A stretch of DNA of 64,000 nt from Nocardia puris. GTDB lineage: Bacteria; Actinomycetota; Actinomycetes; Mycobacteriales; Mycobacteriaceae. The stretch covers positions 744,001 to 808,000 of the forward strand of contig NZ_QNRE01000002.1 in assembly GCF_003315035.1 (NCBI RefSeq), written 5' to 3'. Under the pieces are notes generated by a model. That model searched no databases. It saw only the letters and a program-made list of their open reading frames with translations, and was not told where the DNA came from. Positions 1-10,005 of the stretch are shown piece after piece (the stretch's first letter is position 1; the number at the start of each line of letters is the position of its first letter). A program made the translations under genes and the position numbers.

Positions 1-2
1 CG

Positions 3-935
3 CCGGACGACCGCGACGACACGCTGCGCCTGTTCCTGCTCTGCTGCCATCCGAGCCTGACCCGTCCGTCCCAGGTGGCGTTGACCTTGCACGCGGTGGC
101 CGGGTTGAGCGTCGGGCGCATCGCGGCCGCCTATCTGGTGCCGGAGCGCACGATGACGCAGCGGCTGACCAGGGCGCGCGCGGCGCTGCGGGCGGCGGGC
201 GCCCGATTCGAGATGCCCGCTCCGGCGCAGTTGCCCGCGCGGATCGCGGCGGTTCTGGACGTCTGTCACCTGATGTTCACCGCGGGGCACGCGAGCGCCG
301 GGGCGTCGGTGGTGGACGCGGACCTCGCCGGGGAGGCCCTTCGGCTCACCCGGGAGCTGCACCGCGTCGTGCCCGACCACGACGAGGTCGCCGGGGCGCT
401 GGCCCTGATGTTGCTCACCCACGCCCGCGCCGCCGCGCGCATGAACGGCCCCGACCTGGTGCCCCTGGCCGAGCAGGACCGCAGCCGCTGGGACCACGCG
501 GCGATCGCCGAGGGTGTCGCGATCCTCGAACGCGTCCTGCCCCGCGGCGAAGTCGGCCGCTACCAGGTGCAGGCGGCGATCGCCGCCGTCCACGCGGAGG
601 CGCCCACCTGGGAAACCACCGACTGGCCACAGATCTGCGTCCTGTACGCCATGCTCGACCGCCTCGCCCCGGGCCCGGCCGTCACCCTCAACCGCGCCGT
701 CGCCCTCGGCATGACCCTGAGTCCGGAACACGGCCTGGCCCTGATCGACCCCTTGCTCACCAATCCCGCCATGCGCCGCCACCACCGCACCCACGCCGTC
801 CGCGCCCACCTGCTGGACATGGCAGGCGACCGCGCGGCCGCCGCCGAAAGCTACCGCCGCGCCGCCCAACTCACCACCAGCCTCCCCGAACAGCGCTACC
901 TCAACACCCGCCTACGCCGGCTCTCCGAGGGGTGA
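3..935 (+). CDS. ECF sigma factor with DUF6596 C-terminal domain (5' truncated)
   Basis: The reading frame is open from the first bases of the window, so the start lies upstream. The visible N-terminal part is the end of sigma region 4: the helix-turn-helix segment around GLSVGRIAAAYLVPERTMTQ, followed by TRARAALRAAG. The rest is the long, helical, TPR-like extension (DUF6596) of the ECF42-type sigma factors, with LNRAVALGM and a closing YRRAAQLT helix. Such factors direct RNA polymerase to a small regulon and often sit beside a YCII/DGPF-domain protein; that partner would be upstream and cannot be seen. The gene ends 25 bp before the convergent vapC. Confidence 0.85.
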   Translation, partial: PDDRDDTLRLFLLCCHPSLTRPSQVALTLHAVAGLSVGRIAAAYLVPERTMTQRLTRARAALRAAGARFEMPAPAQLPARIAAVLDVCHLMFTAGHASAGASVVDADLAGEALRLTRELHRVVPDHDEVAGALALMLLTHARAAARMNGPDLVPLAEQDRSRWDHAAIAEGVAILERVLPRGEVGRYQVQAAIAAVHAEAPTWETTDWPQICVLYAMLDRLAPGPAVTLNRAVALGMTLSPEHGLALIDPLLTNPAMRRHHRTHAVRAHLLDMAGDRAAAAESYRRAAQLTTSLPEQRYLNTRLRRLSEG

Positions 936-960
936 GGGGGCCGACTTCGCCCCGGCGGCA

Positions 961-1365
961 TCACACGATCAGATCCACGCGGCAGGGCAAGCCGGGTGCG
1001 CGCGACAGCTTCTCATCGGCGGTCAACAGGGGAACATCCAACCGCGTCGCCAGCGCCACGTACAGCGCGTCGTAGAAACTGACGGTGTGCCGAAGTGCCC
1101 ACGCGTCTTGCACCAACCAACCATCGTGGGCGTAGCGCAGATCCACCAAGGTCCGCAGTAGTCGCAAGCTCATCACCGCGGAGTTCGCCCCGATCATGCC
1201 TTTGCGCTCATGCCGGCGCAGGACGTTGCCGACTTCCGCGTCGATCAGATGCGGCGCATGGCAGGTCGAACCGTTGATGCGCTCGGCGACGGCCAGCCCC
1301 ACAGAATCTTTGCGCAGCAAAGACTCGCATATGGCCGAGGCATCGACCACACACTCGTCACTCAT
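961..1365 (-). CDS. vapC: VapC-type PIN-domain toxin
   Basis: A 134-residue PIN-domain protein, the usual VapC length. The first acidic residue is in CVVDASAICE at the N-terminus, a middle acidic residue is in HLIDAEVGN, and the C-terminal pair is in SFYDALYVALA and LLTADEKL. VapC toxins are Mg-dependent ribonucleases that cleave tRNA or rRNA when the antitoxin is degraded. I chose the ATG at 1365 because it overlaps the vapB stop by 8 nt (ATGAGTGA), giving translational coupling; the longer upstream frame is only the vapB shadow. The RNA target cannot be told from sequence. Confidence 0.88.
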   Translation of the reverse strand: MSDECVVDASAICESLLRKDSVGLAVAERINGSTCHAPHLIDAEVGNVLRRHERKGMIGANSAVMSLRLLRTLVDLRYAHDGWLVQDAWALRHTVSFYDALYVALATRLDVPLLTADEKLSRAPGLPCRVDLIV

Positions 1366-1597
1366 CGCGAGCCTCACGCAGGGCGTCGAGAATGCTCTCG
1401 CGGTCGCCCCCTGGGGCAGGGTCCTGCGCCAGCGCTTCGCGAATCGCCGCCAACGCTTCACGCTTCGTACGTCGTCGCGCCAGCGCGATCAACTCACGCC
1501 GCATATACGCCTGTAGCGACATACCGGCTGCCTCGGCTCGCTGCCGAAGCACTTCGGCATCTTCCTCGGGGATGTCGCGGATCTGCATTGTCGCCAT
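1358..1597 (-). CDS. vapB: VapB-type antitoxin
   Basis: A 79-residue antitoxin. The N-terminal MATMQIRDIPEEDAEVLRQR segment is the beta-strand plus helix of a ribbon-helix-helix (FitA-like) DNA-binding fold. The charged C-terminal tail (RESILDALREARDE) would wrap the VapC active site. It overlaps vapC by 8 nt. The start codon lies only 7 bp from a TATAAT -10 element, so the message is probably leaderless, and an inverted repeat covering that element is the expected autoregulatory operator. The pair sits immediately after the 3' end of pafA on the same strand. Confidence 0.87.
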   Translation of the reverse strand: MATMQIRDIPEEDAEVLRQRAEAAGMSLQAYMRRELIALARRRTKREALAAIREALAQDPAPGGDRESILDALREARDE

Positions 1598-1602
1598 AGC
1601 GT

Positions 1603-1631
1603 CATTATAGCGCTATTTCAGCGCTATAATG
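1603..1631 (-). promoter_or_regulatory. vapBC promoter and operator (12-bp inverted repeat)
   Basis: A perfect 12-bp inverted repeat (CATTATAGCGCT, 5-nt spacer, AGCGCTATAATG). Each arm contains TATAAT. The minus-strand copy at 1604-1609 is 6 nt from the vapB ATG and should be its -10. The plus-strand copy points into the 3' end of pafA. This matches a VapB-dimer operator placed over the promoter. The arms are seen; the operator role is inferred. Confidence 0.75.
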
Positions 1632-1632
1632 C

Positions 1633-2991
1633 CTACATCGACGCGATCAGGCGGTCCACGCGTTCGTCGACGGAGCGGAAGGGGTCCTTGCACAGGACTG
1701 TGCGCTGGGCCTGGTCGTTGAGCTTGAGGTGGACCCAGTCGACGGTGAAGTCGCGGCCTGCCTCCTGGGCGGCGGTGATGAAATCGCCGCGCAGTTTGGC
1801 GCGGGTGGTCTGGGGTGGGGTGTCGACGGCGGCGTCGACGGCCTCGTCCTCGGTGATCCGCTTGGCCAGGCCCTTGCGCTGGAGCAGGTCGAACACGCCG
1901 CGCCCGCGCTTGATGTCGTGGTAGGCCAGGTCGAGCTGGGCGATCTTGGGGTCGGACAGCTCCATGTTGTAGCGGTCCTGGTAGCGCTGGAACAGCTTGC
2001 GCTTGATGACCCAGTCGATCTCGGTGTCCACCTTGGCGAAGTCCTGCGCCTCCACCGCGTCCAGGGTGCGGCCCCACAGGTCCACCACCTGGTCGACCTG
2101 CGGGTCGCGGTCCCGGTTGCGCAGGTGCTCGACGGCGCGGGCGTAGTACTCGCGCTGGATGTCCAGCGCGCTGGCCTGCCGTCCCCCGGCCAGGCGCACC
2201 GGGCGGCGGCCGGTGAGATCGTGGCTGACCTCGCGGATGGCGCGGATCGGGTTGTCCAGCGCGAAATCGCGGAACGAGACGCCCGCCTCGATCATCTCCA
2301 GCACCAGCGCGGCCGTGCCGACCTTGAGCATGGTGGTGGTCTCGGACATGTTCGAATCGCCCACGATGACGTGCAGCCTGCGGTACTTCTCCGCGTCGGC
2401 GTGTGGCTCGTCGCGCGTGTTGATGATGGGCCGCGACCGCGTGGTGGCCGAGGACACGCCCTCCCAGATGTGCTCGGCGCGCTGCGACAGGCAGAACGTG
2501 GCCGCCTTCGGCGTCTGCAGCACCTTGCCCGCGCCGCAGATCAGCTGGCGGGTGACCAGGAACGGCAGCAGCACATCGGAGATCCGGGAGAACTCGCCGG
2601 CGCGCACCACGAGGAAGTTCTCGTGGCAGCCGTAGGAGTTGCCCGCGGAGTCGGTGTTGTTCTTGAACAGGTAGATGTCGCCGCCGATGCCCTCCTCGGC
2701 GAGGCGCTGCTCGGCGTCGATCAGCAGCTCCTCGAGCACGCGCTCACCGGCGCGGTCATGGGTGACCAGCTGATGCAGGCTGTCGCATTCGGCCGTCGCG
2801 TACTCCGGATGCGACCCGACATCGAGATAGAGCCGGGCCCCGTTGCGGAGGAACACATTGGAACTACGGCCCCAGGACACCACCCGGCGGAACAGGTACC
2901 GGGCCACCTCGTCGGGGGACAGCCGACGGTGACCGTGGAAGGTGCATGTCACACCGAACTCGGTCTCGATCCCCATGATTCGTCGCTGCAC
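1633..2991 (-). CDS. pafA: PafA, Pup-protein ligase
   Basis: PafA attaches the C-terminal glutamate of Pup to lysines of target proteins, marking them for the mycobacterial-type proteasome. From the GTG at 2991 the protein is 452 residues, the standard length, and begins [13 protein letters not shown]. It carries the glutamine-synthetase-like nucleotide/Mg site (E9, E11) and the catalytic aspartate D57 in [40 protein letters not shown] and [18 protein letters not shown] are family blocks, and it ends RLIASM. The frame is open 20 codons further upstream, but the GTG matches the family start. A -10-like TGTAAT lies about 9 nt before it, so the mRNA may be nearly leaderless. Confidence 0.97.
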   Translation of the reverse strand: MQRRIMGIETEFGVTCTFHGHRRLSPDEVARYLFRRVVSWGRSSNVFLRNGARLYLDVGSHPEYATAECDSLHQLVTHDRAGERVLEELLIDAEQRLAEEGIGGDIYLFKNNTDSAGNSYGCHENFLVVRAGEFSRISDVLLPFLVTRQLICGAGKVLQTPKAATFCLSQRAEHIWEGVSSATTRSRPIINTRDEPHADAEKYRRLHVIVGDSNMSETTTMLKVGTAALVLEMIEAGVSFRDFALDNPIRAIREVSHDLTGRRPVRLAGGRQASALDIQREYYARAVEHLRNRDRDPQVDQVVDLWGRTLDAVEAQDFAKVDTEIDWVIKRKLFQRYQDRYNMELSDPKIAQLDLAYHDIKRGRGVFDLLQRKGLAKRITEDEAVDAAVDTPPQTTRAKLRGDFITAAQEAGRDFTVDWVHLKLNDQAQRTVLCKDPFRSVDERVDRLIASM

Positions 2992-3144
2992 ACCTTCGAC
3001 ATTACAGCCATGTGATGCGCTCGCGCGGCGCTGCGCGCAACACGGACGCATCCGGTTTCACAACGATTCGGCTCCGCCCCGCGACGGCGAACGCCCGGTC
3101 ACCAGCGGATTCCGGACACGGCGCGGCACCCCCGCAGACCCCCT

Positions 3145-3204
3145 GGAAAAGGGCGGAACCCGCGCCACGGACCACCCCGACGGGGCGGTCCGGGACGCGG
3201 GTTC
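3145..3204 (-). terminator. Intrinsic terminator after pup-prcB-prcA
   Basis: A long hairpin with outer arms GAACCCGCG (3156-3164) and CGCGGGTTC (3196-3204) plus an inner GGACC/GGTCC stem. On the minus strand it is followed by CGCCCTTTTCC. It sits 5 bp past the prcA stop and separates the proteasome operon from pafA. Confidence 0.75.
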
Positions 3205-3208
3205 GCCG

Positions 3209-3979
3209 CTACTTCGAGTCCGCCTCGGGCAGCTCGACATCCTCGGTCGGCTTGGCCTTCGCCTCCACCACACCGTCGAGCAACTGCGCCAGCGCCGCCT
3301 CACCGACCCGCCGGAACGCCCGGCGCGGCCGCGACTGCTCCAGCGTGGCCACCTCGAGCGAGTTCACGCCCAGGCCGCGCTTGTCCTTGTCGGTGCCCTC
3401 GGGGATGCCCGCCTGCAGCGCCTTCACCGCGACCCCGATCGCCTCGCCCAGCTCCAGGCCGGGCTTGTAGGACGCCTTGAGCGCGGTGACGATGGGCTCG
3501 GTCGTGCCGCCCATCACCACGTACTCGCGCTCGTCGACGATCGAGCCGTCGAAGGTGATCCGGTACAGCACCGACTGCGGGCTCTGCGTCGGATAGCCGA
3601 CCTCGGCCACGCAGATCTCCACCTCGAACGGCTTGAGCTGATCGGTGAAGATCGACCCGAGCGTCTGCGCGTAGGCGTTGGCCAGCGCCCGGCCGGTGAC
3701 GTCGCGCCGGTCGTACTGGTAGCCCCGCAGATCGGCCTGCAGGATGCCACCGCGGCGCAGGCTCTCGAACTCGTTGTACTTGCCCACGGCCGCGAACCCG
3801 ATGCGGTCGTAGAGCTCACTCACCTTGTGCAGGGTCGCCGACGGATTCTCCGCGACGAACAGCACACCCTTGTCGTACACCAGCACGATGACGCTGCGGC
3901 CGCGGCCGATCCCTTTGCGCGCGAGCTCGGTCTTGTCGCGCATGATCTGCTCGGCGGAAGCGTAGTACGGCAGCGTCAT
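3209..3979 (-). CDS. prcA: Proteasome alpha subunit PrcA
   Basis: Forms the outer heptameric rings of the 20S core and the gate to which Mpa docks. It has 256 residues. The N-terminal gating segment is [20 protein letters not shown], followed by [13 protein letters not shown] and the alpha-subunit blocks [20 protein letters not shown] and [17 protein letters not shown]. The C-terminus is an acidic tail ([12 protein letters not shown]), as in actinobacterial alpha subunits. Its ATG overlaps the prcB stop by 4 nt (ATGA), so the two are translationally coupled in 1:1 amounts. It is the last gene of the operon, followed by a strong terminator. Confidence 0.97.
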   Translation of the reverse strand: MTLPYYASAEQIMRDKTELARKGIGRGRSVIVLVYDKGVLFVAENPSATLHKVSELYDRIGFAAVGKYNEFESLRRGGILQADLRGYQYDRRDVTGRALANAYAQTLGSIFTDQLKPFEVEICVAEVGYPTQSPQSVLYRITFDGSIVDEREYVVMGGTTEPIVTALKASYKPGLELGEAIGVAVKALQAGIPEGTDKDKRGLGVNSLEVATLEQSRPRRAFRRVGEAALAQLLDGVVEAKAKPTEDVELPEADSK

Positions 3980-4842
3980 GCCGGAGCACCCCCTTCCTCG
4001 GCCGCCTCCCTGGCGGCGGTGATGTCGCGCGCGATCTCCCCGAGCCGCGACTCGGGCACCTCCACCGCGCCGTCGGCGTCGACCAGCACCGCGGTCGGGA
4101 AGATGCGGCGCAGCAGATCCGGCCCGCCGGTGGCGGTGTCGTCGTCGGAGGCGTCGAACAGGGACTCCACCGCGATCCGCAGCGCGCGGTCCTCGTCGAT
4201 TCCCTTGGCGTACAACTTCTTCAGCGAGGTCTTGGCGAAGACCGAGCCGGAGCCGACGGCCGCGTAGCCGAACCGCTCCTCGCTGCGCCCGCCCACCACG
4301 TCGTAGGACACGATGCGCCCCGCGCGGTCGGGATCGGTGGCCCGCTCGTCGTAGCCGACCAGCACCGGCACCACCGCCAAGCCCTGCAGCGCGGCGGGCA
4401 GATTGTCGCGCACCATCTTCGACAGCTTGTTGGCCTTACCGTCGAAGGTGAGCGCGACGCCCTCGATCTTCTCGTAGTGCTCGAGCTCCACCGCGAACAG
4501 GCGCACCAGCTCGACGGCCAGGCCCGCGGTGCCCGCGATTCCGGCCGCCGAGTACGTGTCGGTGATGTACACCTTCTCCATGTCCCGGCTGGCCAGCAGG
4601 TTGCCCTGGGTGGCGCGCCGGTCGCCCGCGATGAGCACGCCGCCCCGGTAGGTCACCGCCACGATGGTGGTGCCGTGCGGCGCGATGTCCTTCACGCCGG
4701 TGCCACCGGGACTCCCGGTGGCACCGTCGAGCGCGGCGAACTTGTTGGCGGGCAACAGTTCCGGTGCGTGGTGGCGCAGGTGCTCGGTGAACGAGGAGAG
4801 GGCGTGCCCCGGCTGGAGCCGCATCGGATCACCTGCTGTCAC
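3976..4842 (-). CDS. prcB: Proteasome beta subunit PrcB (with propeptide)
   Basis: The catalytic subunit of the 20S core. It has 288 residues, with a 57-residue propeptide ending IAPHG and the nucleophile Thr58 in [13 protein letters not shown], exposed after autocleavage. The conserved lysine region is [20 protein letters not shown], and [19 protein letters not shown] follows. The propeptide contains [17 protein letters not shown], like the mycobacterial SSFT..L..QAPELLP. A second in-frame Met at residue 7 is an alternative start. The ATG overlaps the pup stop by 4 nt and the stop overlaps prcA by 4 nt. Confidence 0.97.
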   Translation of the reverse strand: MTAGDPMRLQPGHALSSFTEHLRHHAPELLPANKFAALDGATGSPGGTGVKDIAPHGTTIVAVTYRGGVLIAGDRRATQGNLLASRDMEKVYITDTYSAAGIAGTAGLAVELVRLFAVELEHYEKIEGVALTFDGKANKLSKMVRDNLPAALQGLAVVPVLVGYDERATDPDRAGRIVSYDVVGGRSEERFGYAAVGSGSVFAKTSLKKLYAKGIDEDRALRIAVESLFDASDDDTATGGPDLLRRIFPTAVLVDADGAVEVPESRLGEIARDITAAREAAEEGGAPA

Positions 4843-5030
4843 TGGCCGCCCTTCTGCACGTACGCGCGGACGAAGTCCTCGGCGTTCTCCTCGAGCACGT
4901 CATCGATCTCGTCGAGCAGGTCGTCGGTCTCCTCCGCGAGCTTCTCGCGACGCTCCTGTCCGGCGGCGTCGGCGCCGGGACCCTCGTCCTCGTCGCCGCC
5001 GCCGGTTCGCTTGGTCTGCTCTTGTGCCAT
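4839..5030 (-). CDS. pup: Pup, prokaryotic ubiquitin-like protein (GGQ form)
   Basis: A 63-residue, disordered, strongly acidic modifier. It begins MAQEQTKR, has the Mpa-binding helix region around [20 protein letters not shown], and ends [10 protein letters not shown]. The terminal glutamine means it must be deamidated by Dop before PafA can ligate it. An AGGAGG Shine-Dalgarno lies 8 nt upstream of the ATG. It is the first gene of the pup-prcB-prcA operon, with 4-nt overlaps throughout. A 154-bp gap separates it from dop on the same strand. Confidence 0.98.
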   Translation of the reverse strand: MAQEQTKRTGGGDEDEGPGADAAGQERREKLAEETDDLLDEIDDVLEENAEDFVRAYVQKGGQ

Positions 5031-5184
5031 GGCAGCCGACCTCCTGTCGTCCTCATCATGACCGGGGCCCGATGGTGAGCACGGCCTCGGTCATGAGCAA
5101 TGTGCGTGCTCGTACACCAACACTACCCAGGCGGGCCGACACGGCGTCGGATCTGTGCGCAATTCGCCGTGTGGCCGTTGCCGT

Positions 5185-6684
5185 TTACGTCGTGAGCTGT
5201 TCCACCAGTTCGGCCGCCGTGTCCACGCCGTCGAGCAGTTTGCCGACGTGCGATTTGGTGCCGCGGCGCGGCTCCAGGGTGGGGATGCGCACCAGCGAGT
5301 CGCCGCCCAGGTCGAAGATCACCGAATCCCAGCTGGCGGCCGCGATATCGGCGCCGAAACGGCGCAGGCACTCGCCGCGGAAGTAGGCGCGGGTGTCGGT
5401 CGGCGGCTGGGTCATCGCGTCGAGCACCTGCTGCTCGGTGACCAGCCGCTTCATCGAGCCGCGCGCCACCAGGCGGTTGTAGATGCCCTTGTCCAGGCGC
5501 ACATCCGAGTACTGCAGATCGAGCATGTGCAGCTTGGGCGCCGACCAGCCCAGGCCCTCGCGCTGGCGGTAGCCCTCCAGCAGGCGCAACTTGGCCGGCC
5601 AGTCCAGCAGGTCGGCGCACTCCATCGGATCGCGCTCGAGCAGGTCGAGCACCATGGCCCAGTTGTCCAGGATGTCGGTCACGCGCGGGTCGTCGTTGCC
5701 CTCGCGGTGCATGAACTTCGCGACCCGCTCGTGGTAGAGGCGCTGCAGCGCCAGGCCGGTGAGCTCGCGCCCGTCGGCCAGCGCGACGGTGGCGCGCAGG
5801 GTGGGGTCGTGGCTGATCTGGTGGACGGCGGTGACCGGCCGGGCCAGCTGCAGATCGGTGAGGTCCTCGCCCGCCTCGATCAGGTCGAGCACCAGCGCCG
5901 TGCTGCCGACCTTGAGGTAGGTCGACATCTCGGCCAGGTTGGCGTCGCCGATGATGACGTGCAGCCTGCGGTACTTGTCGGCGTCGGCGTGCGGTTCGTC
6001 GCGGGTGTTGATGATGCCGCGCTTGAGGGTGGTCTCGAGGCCCACCTCGACCTCGATGTAGTCGGCCCGCTGGGACAGCTGGAACCCGGCGTGGTCGCCG
6101 GACTGGCCGATGCCGACGCGGCCCGACCCGCACACCACCTGGCGCGACACGAAGAACGGCGTGAGCCCGAGGATGATCTGGTTGAACGGGGTGTCCCGGT
6201 TCATCAGGTAGTTCTCGTGGGTGCCGTAGGAGGCGCCCTTGCCGTCGACGTTGTTCTTGTACAGCTGCAGGCGCGGCGCGCCGGGCACGCTGGAGGCGTG
6301 GCGCGCGGCCGCCTCCATCACCCGCTCGCCCGCCTTGTCCCAGATGACCGCGTCCAGCGGGTCGGTGACCTCGGGGGCGGAGTACTCCGGATGCGCGTGG
6401 TCGACGTAGAGGCGCGCGCCGTTGGTGAGGATCATGTTGGCCGCGCCGACCTCGTCGGCGTCGATCACGGGGGCGGGTCCGTTCATCCGGCTCAGGTCGA
6501 ATCCGCGCGCGTCGCGCAACGGCGACTCCACCTCGTAGTCCCAGCGGGTGCGCTTGGCGCGCGGCACGCCCTCCGCGGCCGCGTAGGCCAGCACCGCCTG
6601 GGTGGAGGTGAGGATCGGATTTGCCGACGGCTCGGTGGGGGTCGAGATGCCGTATTCGACCTCGATGCCGATGATGCGCTGCAT
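5185..6684 (-). CDS. dop: Dop, deamidase of Pup and depupylase
   Basis: A PafA paralogue of 499 residues that converts Pup-Gln to Pup-Glu and removes Pup from substrates. The start [14 protein letters not shown] carries the nucleotide-site glutamates. The catalytic aspartate is in [16 protein letters not shown]. The Dop-specific N-terminal insertion ([20 protein letters not shown] onward) that separates it from PafA is present, as are [17 protein letters not shown] and [18 protein letters not shown]. The ATG at 6684 fits the family start; TAGGCT seven nt upstream is a good -10, suggesting a leaderless message. The frame is open 11 codons further upstream. Confidence 0.96.
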   Translation of the reverse strand: MQRIIGIEVEYGISTPTEPSANPILTSTQAVLAYAAAEGVPRAKRTRWDYEVESPLRDARGFDLSRMNGPAPVIDADEVGAANMILTNGARLYVDHAHPEYSAPEVTDPLDAVIWDKAGERVMEAAARHASSVPGAPRLQLYKNNVDGKGASYGTHENYLMNRDTPFNQIILGLTPFFVSRQVVCGSGRVGIGQSGDHAGFQLSQRADYIEVEVGLETTLKRGIINTRDEPHADADKYRRLHVIIGDANLAEMSTYLKVGSTALVLDLIEAGEDLTDLQLARPVTAVHQISHDPTLRATVALADGRELTGLALQRLYHERVAKFMHREGNDDPRVTDILDNWAMVLDLLERDPMECADLLDWPAKLRLLEGYRQREGLGWSAPKLHMLDLQYSDVRLDKGIYNRLVARGSMKRLVTEQQVLDAMTQPPTDTRAYFRGECLRRFGADIAAASWDSVIFDLGGDSLVRIPTLEPRRGTKSHVGKLLDGVDTAAELVEQLTT

Positions 6685-6776
6685 GGGGTCGAGCCTAGCG
6701 ACCATCACCGATCTCATACCGAGGGTGGTACTTCCGGAGGATTCGCCCGCGCGGCCGCGGACTCGATAGTCGAACC

Positions 6777-7976
6777 ATGACCGAATCCCTCGCGGGCACC
6801 CAGGCCCCCACCGTACGCTCCGCCGCGCCCGCGCCGTCGCGCCTGGTGGCGCTGGACGTGCTGCGCGGCATCGCGATTCTCGGCACGCTGGGCACCAACA
6901 TCTGGATCCTGACCGACCCGGAGGGCATGGTCGGCTACGTCCGCCGGCTCGGCGCCCCCGCCGAGGACGGCTGGATGTGGGCCGAGCGCGCGCTGCAACA
7001 GGTGGCGCAGGGCAAGTTCCTCGGGTTGCTCACCATCATGTTCGGCATCGGCCTGGCCATCCAGCAGGCCTCGGCGAAGCGGCGCGGGCGGCCGTGGCCG
7101 GGCAAGTATCCGTGGCGCGCCGCGCTGCTGTTCCTGGACGGCCTGCTGAACTTCCTGCTGATCGCCGAGTTCGACGTGCTGATGGGGTACGCGGTGACCG
7201 GCCTGGTGGTGGCGTTCCTGCTCGCGACGAGCGAACGGGCGCAACGGCGTTGGCTGATCGTGGCGGCGAGCGTGCATGTCGCGCTGCTGACGTTGATCGC
7301 CGTCGGCCTGGCGTTCGGCCCAGGGGACGACACCCCGCGGACGGAGTCGAAACCGTTGGACCCCAACCTTTATGCGGACGGGTCGTTCTGGGATCTGGTG
7401 GTGTTCCGCGTCGACAACGTGTTCGCGTTCCGGCTCGAGGCGGTCTTCGTGTTCGCGATGTCGGTGGCGCTGTTCCTGACCGGCGCGCGACTGTTCCGGG
7501 CCGGGGTGTTCCGCTCCGAGGGCACGCGAATCCGTAAGCGGCTCATGGTGATCGGCGCGCTCGCGGTGCCGCTGGATCTCGGCATCGGCATCGGCGTCGG
7601 TGGCGACCTGATCGTGTTCACCCGCTACGGCATCGCCCCCTTCGTGGCGCTGGGCATCCTGGCCGCGGTGGCCGAGTTCTACCTGCGCAGGCCGCGACTC
7701 GGCTACGCCGGCCGCAGGCTCACCGAGGTGGGCCGGACCGCGCTGTCCTGCTACATCCTCCAGAACCTGATCGCGGCGGCGATCTGCTACGGCTGGGGCC
7801 TGGGACTGGCGGCGCGCTTCTCCCCCGACCACCGGGTGCCGTTCACAATCGCGGTGTACGTGGTGGTCGCGATCGTCCTGATGGGCGCCGCTCACCTGTG
7901 GTTGCGCCGCTTCGAGCGGGGCCCGGTGGAGTGGGCCTGGCACGAGGCCTACCGCCTGCTCGCCCGCGAACGCTGA
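6777..7976 (+). CDS. DUF418 family membrane protein
   Basis: A 399-residue multi-pass membrane protein. The N-terminal signature [20 protein letters not shown] is typical of the YeiB/DUF418 family (acyltransferase-3-like fold, function unproven). About ten hydrophobic segments follow, and the C-terminal DUF418 domain starts near [27 protein letters not shown] -10 about 7 nt before the ATG suggests a leaderless transcript. It is divergent from dop across 92 bp. In M. tuberculosis the genes between dop and mpa include an integral membrane protein (Rv2113); I cannot tell whether this is its counterpart. Confidence 0.85.
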   Translation: MTESLAGTQAPTVRSAAPAPSRLVALDVLRGIAILGTLGTNIWILTDPEGMVGYVRRLGAPAEDGWMWAERALQQVAQGKFLGLLTIMFGIGLAIQQASAKRRGRPWPGKYPWRAALLFLDGLLNFLLIAEFDVLMGYAVTGLVVAFLLATSERAQRRWLIVAASVHVALLTLIAVGLAFGPGDDTPRTESKPLDPNLYADGSFWDLVVFRVDNVFAFRLEAVFVFAMSVALFLTGARLFRAGVFRSEGTRIRKRLMVIGALAVPLDLGIGIGVGGDLIVFTRYGIAPFVALGILAAVAEFYLRRPRLGYAGRRLTEVGRTALSCYILQNLIAAAICYGWGLGLAARFSPDHRVPFTIAVYVVVAIVLMGAAHLWLRRFERGPVEWAWHEAYRLLARER

Positions 7977-8110
7977 TCCCCCGCGCCCACGCCGCCGCTC
8001 CGATCGCGGCGGCGTCCGCGCGTCTTGGTCGAGTGCACAATCCGGGCGCGCGCAGTCTTGGGGTTTGCCGGTGGTGGCGGTGCGGGTTCATGCGATGTGC
8101 TGAGAGGGAC

Positions 8111-8132
8111 AGTGAGGTCAGGTGGCCTCACT
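8111..8132. promoter_or_regulatory. Candidate operator upstream of the FadD gene
   Basis: A perfect inverted repeat with arms AGTGAGG (8111-8117) and CCTCACT (8126-8132) and an 8-nt spacer. It lies 28 bp before the TTG I take as the start of the acyl-CoA ligase. The size suits a dimeric regulator such as TetR or GntR, but no such regulator is adjacent; the PucR gene downstream is one candidate. The repeat is seen; the role is inferred. Confidence 0.45.
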
Positions 8133-8159
8133 CACTCTCGAACAGAAGGTTTTCCGGTC

Positions 8160-9971
8160 TTGGCTGCCTCATCGACCACCGCGGGCCGCGCCCGCCCCCG
8201 CACGCTCTGCGCGGCGTTCCAGTCCAACGTCGCCCGCTACGGCGACGCCGTCGCCCTGCGCACCCTGGGTGGCGCGCAGACCCTCACCTGGCGCGAGTAC
8301 GGCGAGCGGGTGCGCGCCATCGCCACGGGCCTGCGCGCGCTCGGGCTGCGTTCCGGCGACACCGTCGCGCTCATGCTGACCAACCGGCCCGAATTCCACC
8401 TGTGCGATACCGCCGTTCTGCACGCGGGCGCGACGCCGTTCTCGGTGTACAACACCAATCCCGTGGAATTGCTCGCCTACCAATTCGGCAATGCCGGAAA
8501 CAAAATGGTGATCTGCGAGAAACAATTCGCCTCGCGAATTCTCGAAGCGGCCGCGCTGGCGGCCGAACAAGGACACCGCGTGGAACACGTGATCGTGGTC
8601 GACGAACCGGTTCCCGGCACCACGACACTGGCCGCCGTCGAATCCGCCCCCGCTCCCGAGGGGTTCGATTTCGAGGCGACGTGGCGGGCGGTGGACCCCG
8701 AGGATCTGCTCACCATCGTCTACACCTCCGGCACCACCGGACCGCCCAAAGGCGTCGAGCTGACCCACACCAACTTCCTCGAGAACGCCCGCGTCATCGA
8801 GAAGTTCGGCGGGGGCGGCGCCGAGGACCGGGTGATCTCCTACCTGCCCGACGCGCACGCCGCCAACCGCTGGTTCGCGCACTACCTCACCATGCTCGAG
8901 GGCGGTGAGATCACCACCGTCGCCGACCTGAAACAGGTCGCCGCCGCCATGACCGAGGTGCGCCCGACGGTCTTCCTCGGCGTGCCCCGGGTGTGGGTGA
9001 AGGTCCGCGGCGCGCTGGAGGAGCGCTTCGCCGCCGAGCCCGCGCCACGCCGCGCCCTGATCCGCTGGGCGGTCGAGACCGGCCGCCACCGGGCGCGTGC
9101 TGTCTCGGACGGTATTCCCGAAGGTCCGGCCGACCGCCTGCGTCACGCCGTCGCGGAGCGCCTCGTCCTGCGCAGACTCCGGGAGCGACTCGGCTTGGAC
9201 CGCGTGCGCGTGGCCGTGACCGGGTCGGTCGCGATCCCGCCGGACGTCCACGAATTCTTCCTGGGACTCGGTCTGCCGTTGTGCGAGGGGTACGGCATGA
9301 CCGAGTGCACGGCGGGCGCGACGCTCAACGGTCCGGAGCGCGTCAAGATCGGCACCGTCGGCACCCCGCTCCCCGGCGCCGAGGTGCGGTTGGCCGACGA
9401 CGGCGAGGTGCTGATCCGCGGCCGCATGGTGATGCGCGGCTACCGAGGCGACCCGGAGAAGACCGCGGAGACGGTCGACGCCGAGGGCTGGCTGCACACC
9501 GGCGACATCGGGTCCTTCGACGCCGACGGCTACCTGCGCATCGTGGACCGCAAGAAGGAGCTGATCATCAACGCGGCCGGAAAGAACATGTCCCCGGCCA
9601 ATATCGAGAACACCGTCACCGATCACTGCGCGCTGGCCGGCGCCGTCGCGGTGATCGGCGAGCAGCGCCCGTACAACACCGCGCTGATCTGCCTCGATCC
9701 CGATCTGTCCGCCGCCTTCGCCACGCGCGCCGGGCTGTCCGCGACCGGCGTGGGCGATCTCGCGCGCGACCCGCAGGTGCTGGCCGAGATCGAGCGCGGC
9801 GTCGCGGCGGCCAACGCGAAACTCTCGCGCGTGGAGCAGATCAAGAAGTTCCGCGTCCTGGGCGAGACCTGGGAGCCCGGCGGCGCATGCCTGACCGCGA
9901 CGGGCAAGCTGCGGCGCACCCCGATCGCCGCCCGCTACGCCGAAACCATCGAGGCCATGTATTCGGCGTAG
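8160..9971 (+). CDS. FadD-type long-chain acyl-CoA (or acyl-AMP) ligase
   Basis: An ANL-superfamily enzyme that activates fatty acids with ATP and passes them to CoA. It has 603 residues from the TTG at 8160. Motifs: P-loop TIVYTSGTTGPPKGVELTH, the EGYGMTECTAG adenylate-binding block, GWLHTGDIGSFDADGYL, and the hinge RKKELIINAAGKNMSPANIE. Full-length spacing around PDAHAANRWFAHY and KIGTVGTPLPG is closest to the FAA1/FadD15/FadD11 long-chain group. An upstream in-frame GTG (8112) is possible, but it lies inside a perfect inverted repeat that looks like an operator. It may supply acyl-CoA to the PapA-like genes downstream; that link is only positional. Confidence 0.88.
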   Translation: MAASSTTAGRARPRTLCAAFQSNVARYGDAVALRTLGGAQTLTWREYGERVRAIATGLRALGLRSGDTVALMLTNRPEFHLCDTAVLHAGATPFSVYNTNPVELLAYQFGNAGNKMVICEKQFASRILEAAALAAEQGHRVEHVIVVDEPVPGTTTLAAVESAPAPEGFDFEATWRAVDPEDLLTIVYTSGTTGPPKGVELTHTNFLENARVIEKFGGGGAEDRVISYLPDAHAANRWFAHYLTMLEGGEITTVADLKQVAAAMTEVRPTVFLGVPRVWVKVRGALEERFAAEPAPRRALIRWAVETGRHRARAVSDGIPEGPADRLRHAVAERLVLRRLRERLGLDRVRVAVTGSVAIPPDVHEFFLGLGLPLCEGYGMTECTAGATLNGPERVKIGTVGTPLPGAEVRLADDGEVLIRGRMVMRGYRGDPEKTAETVDAEGWLHTGDIGSFDADGYLRIVDRKKELIINAAGKNMSPANIENTVTDHCALAGAVAVIGEQRPYNTALICLDPDLSAAFATRAGLSATGVGDLARDPQVLAEIERGVAAANAKLSRVEQIKKFRVLGETWEPGGACLTATGKLRRTPIAARYAETIEAMYSA

Positions 9972-10005
9972 TACTGTCCGAGACGGACGGACGGAGGGAG
10001 CAACG

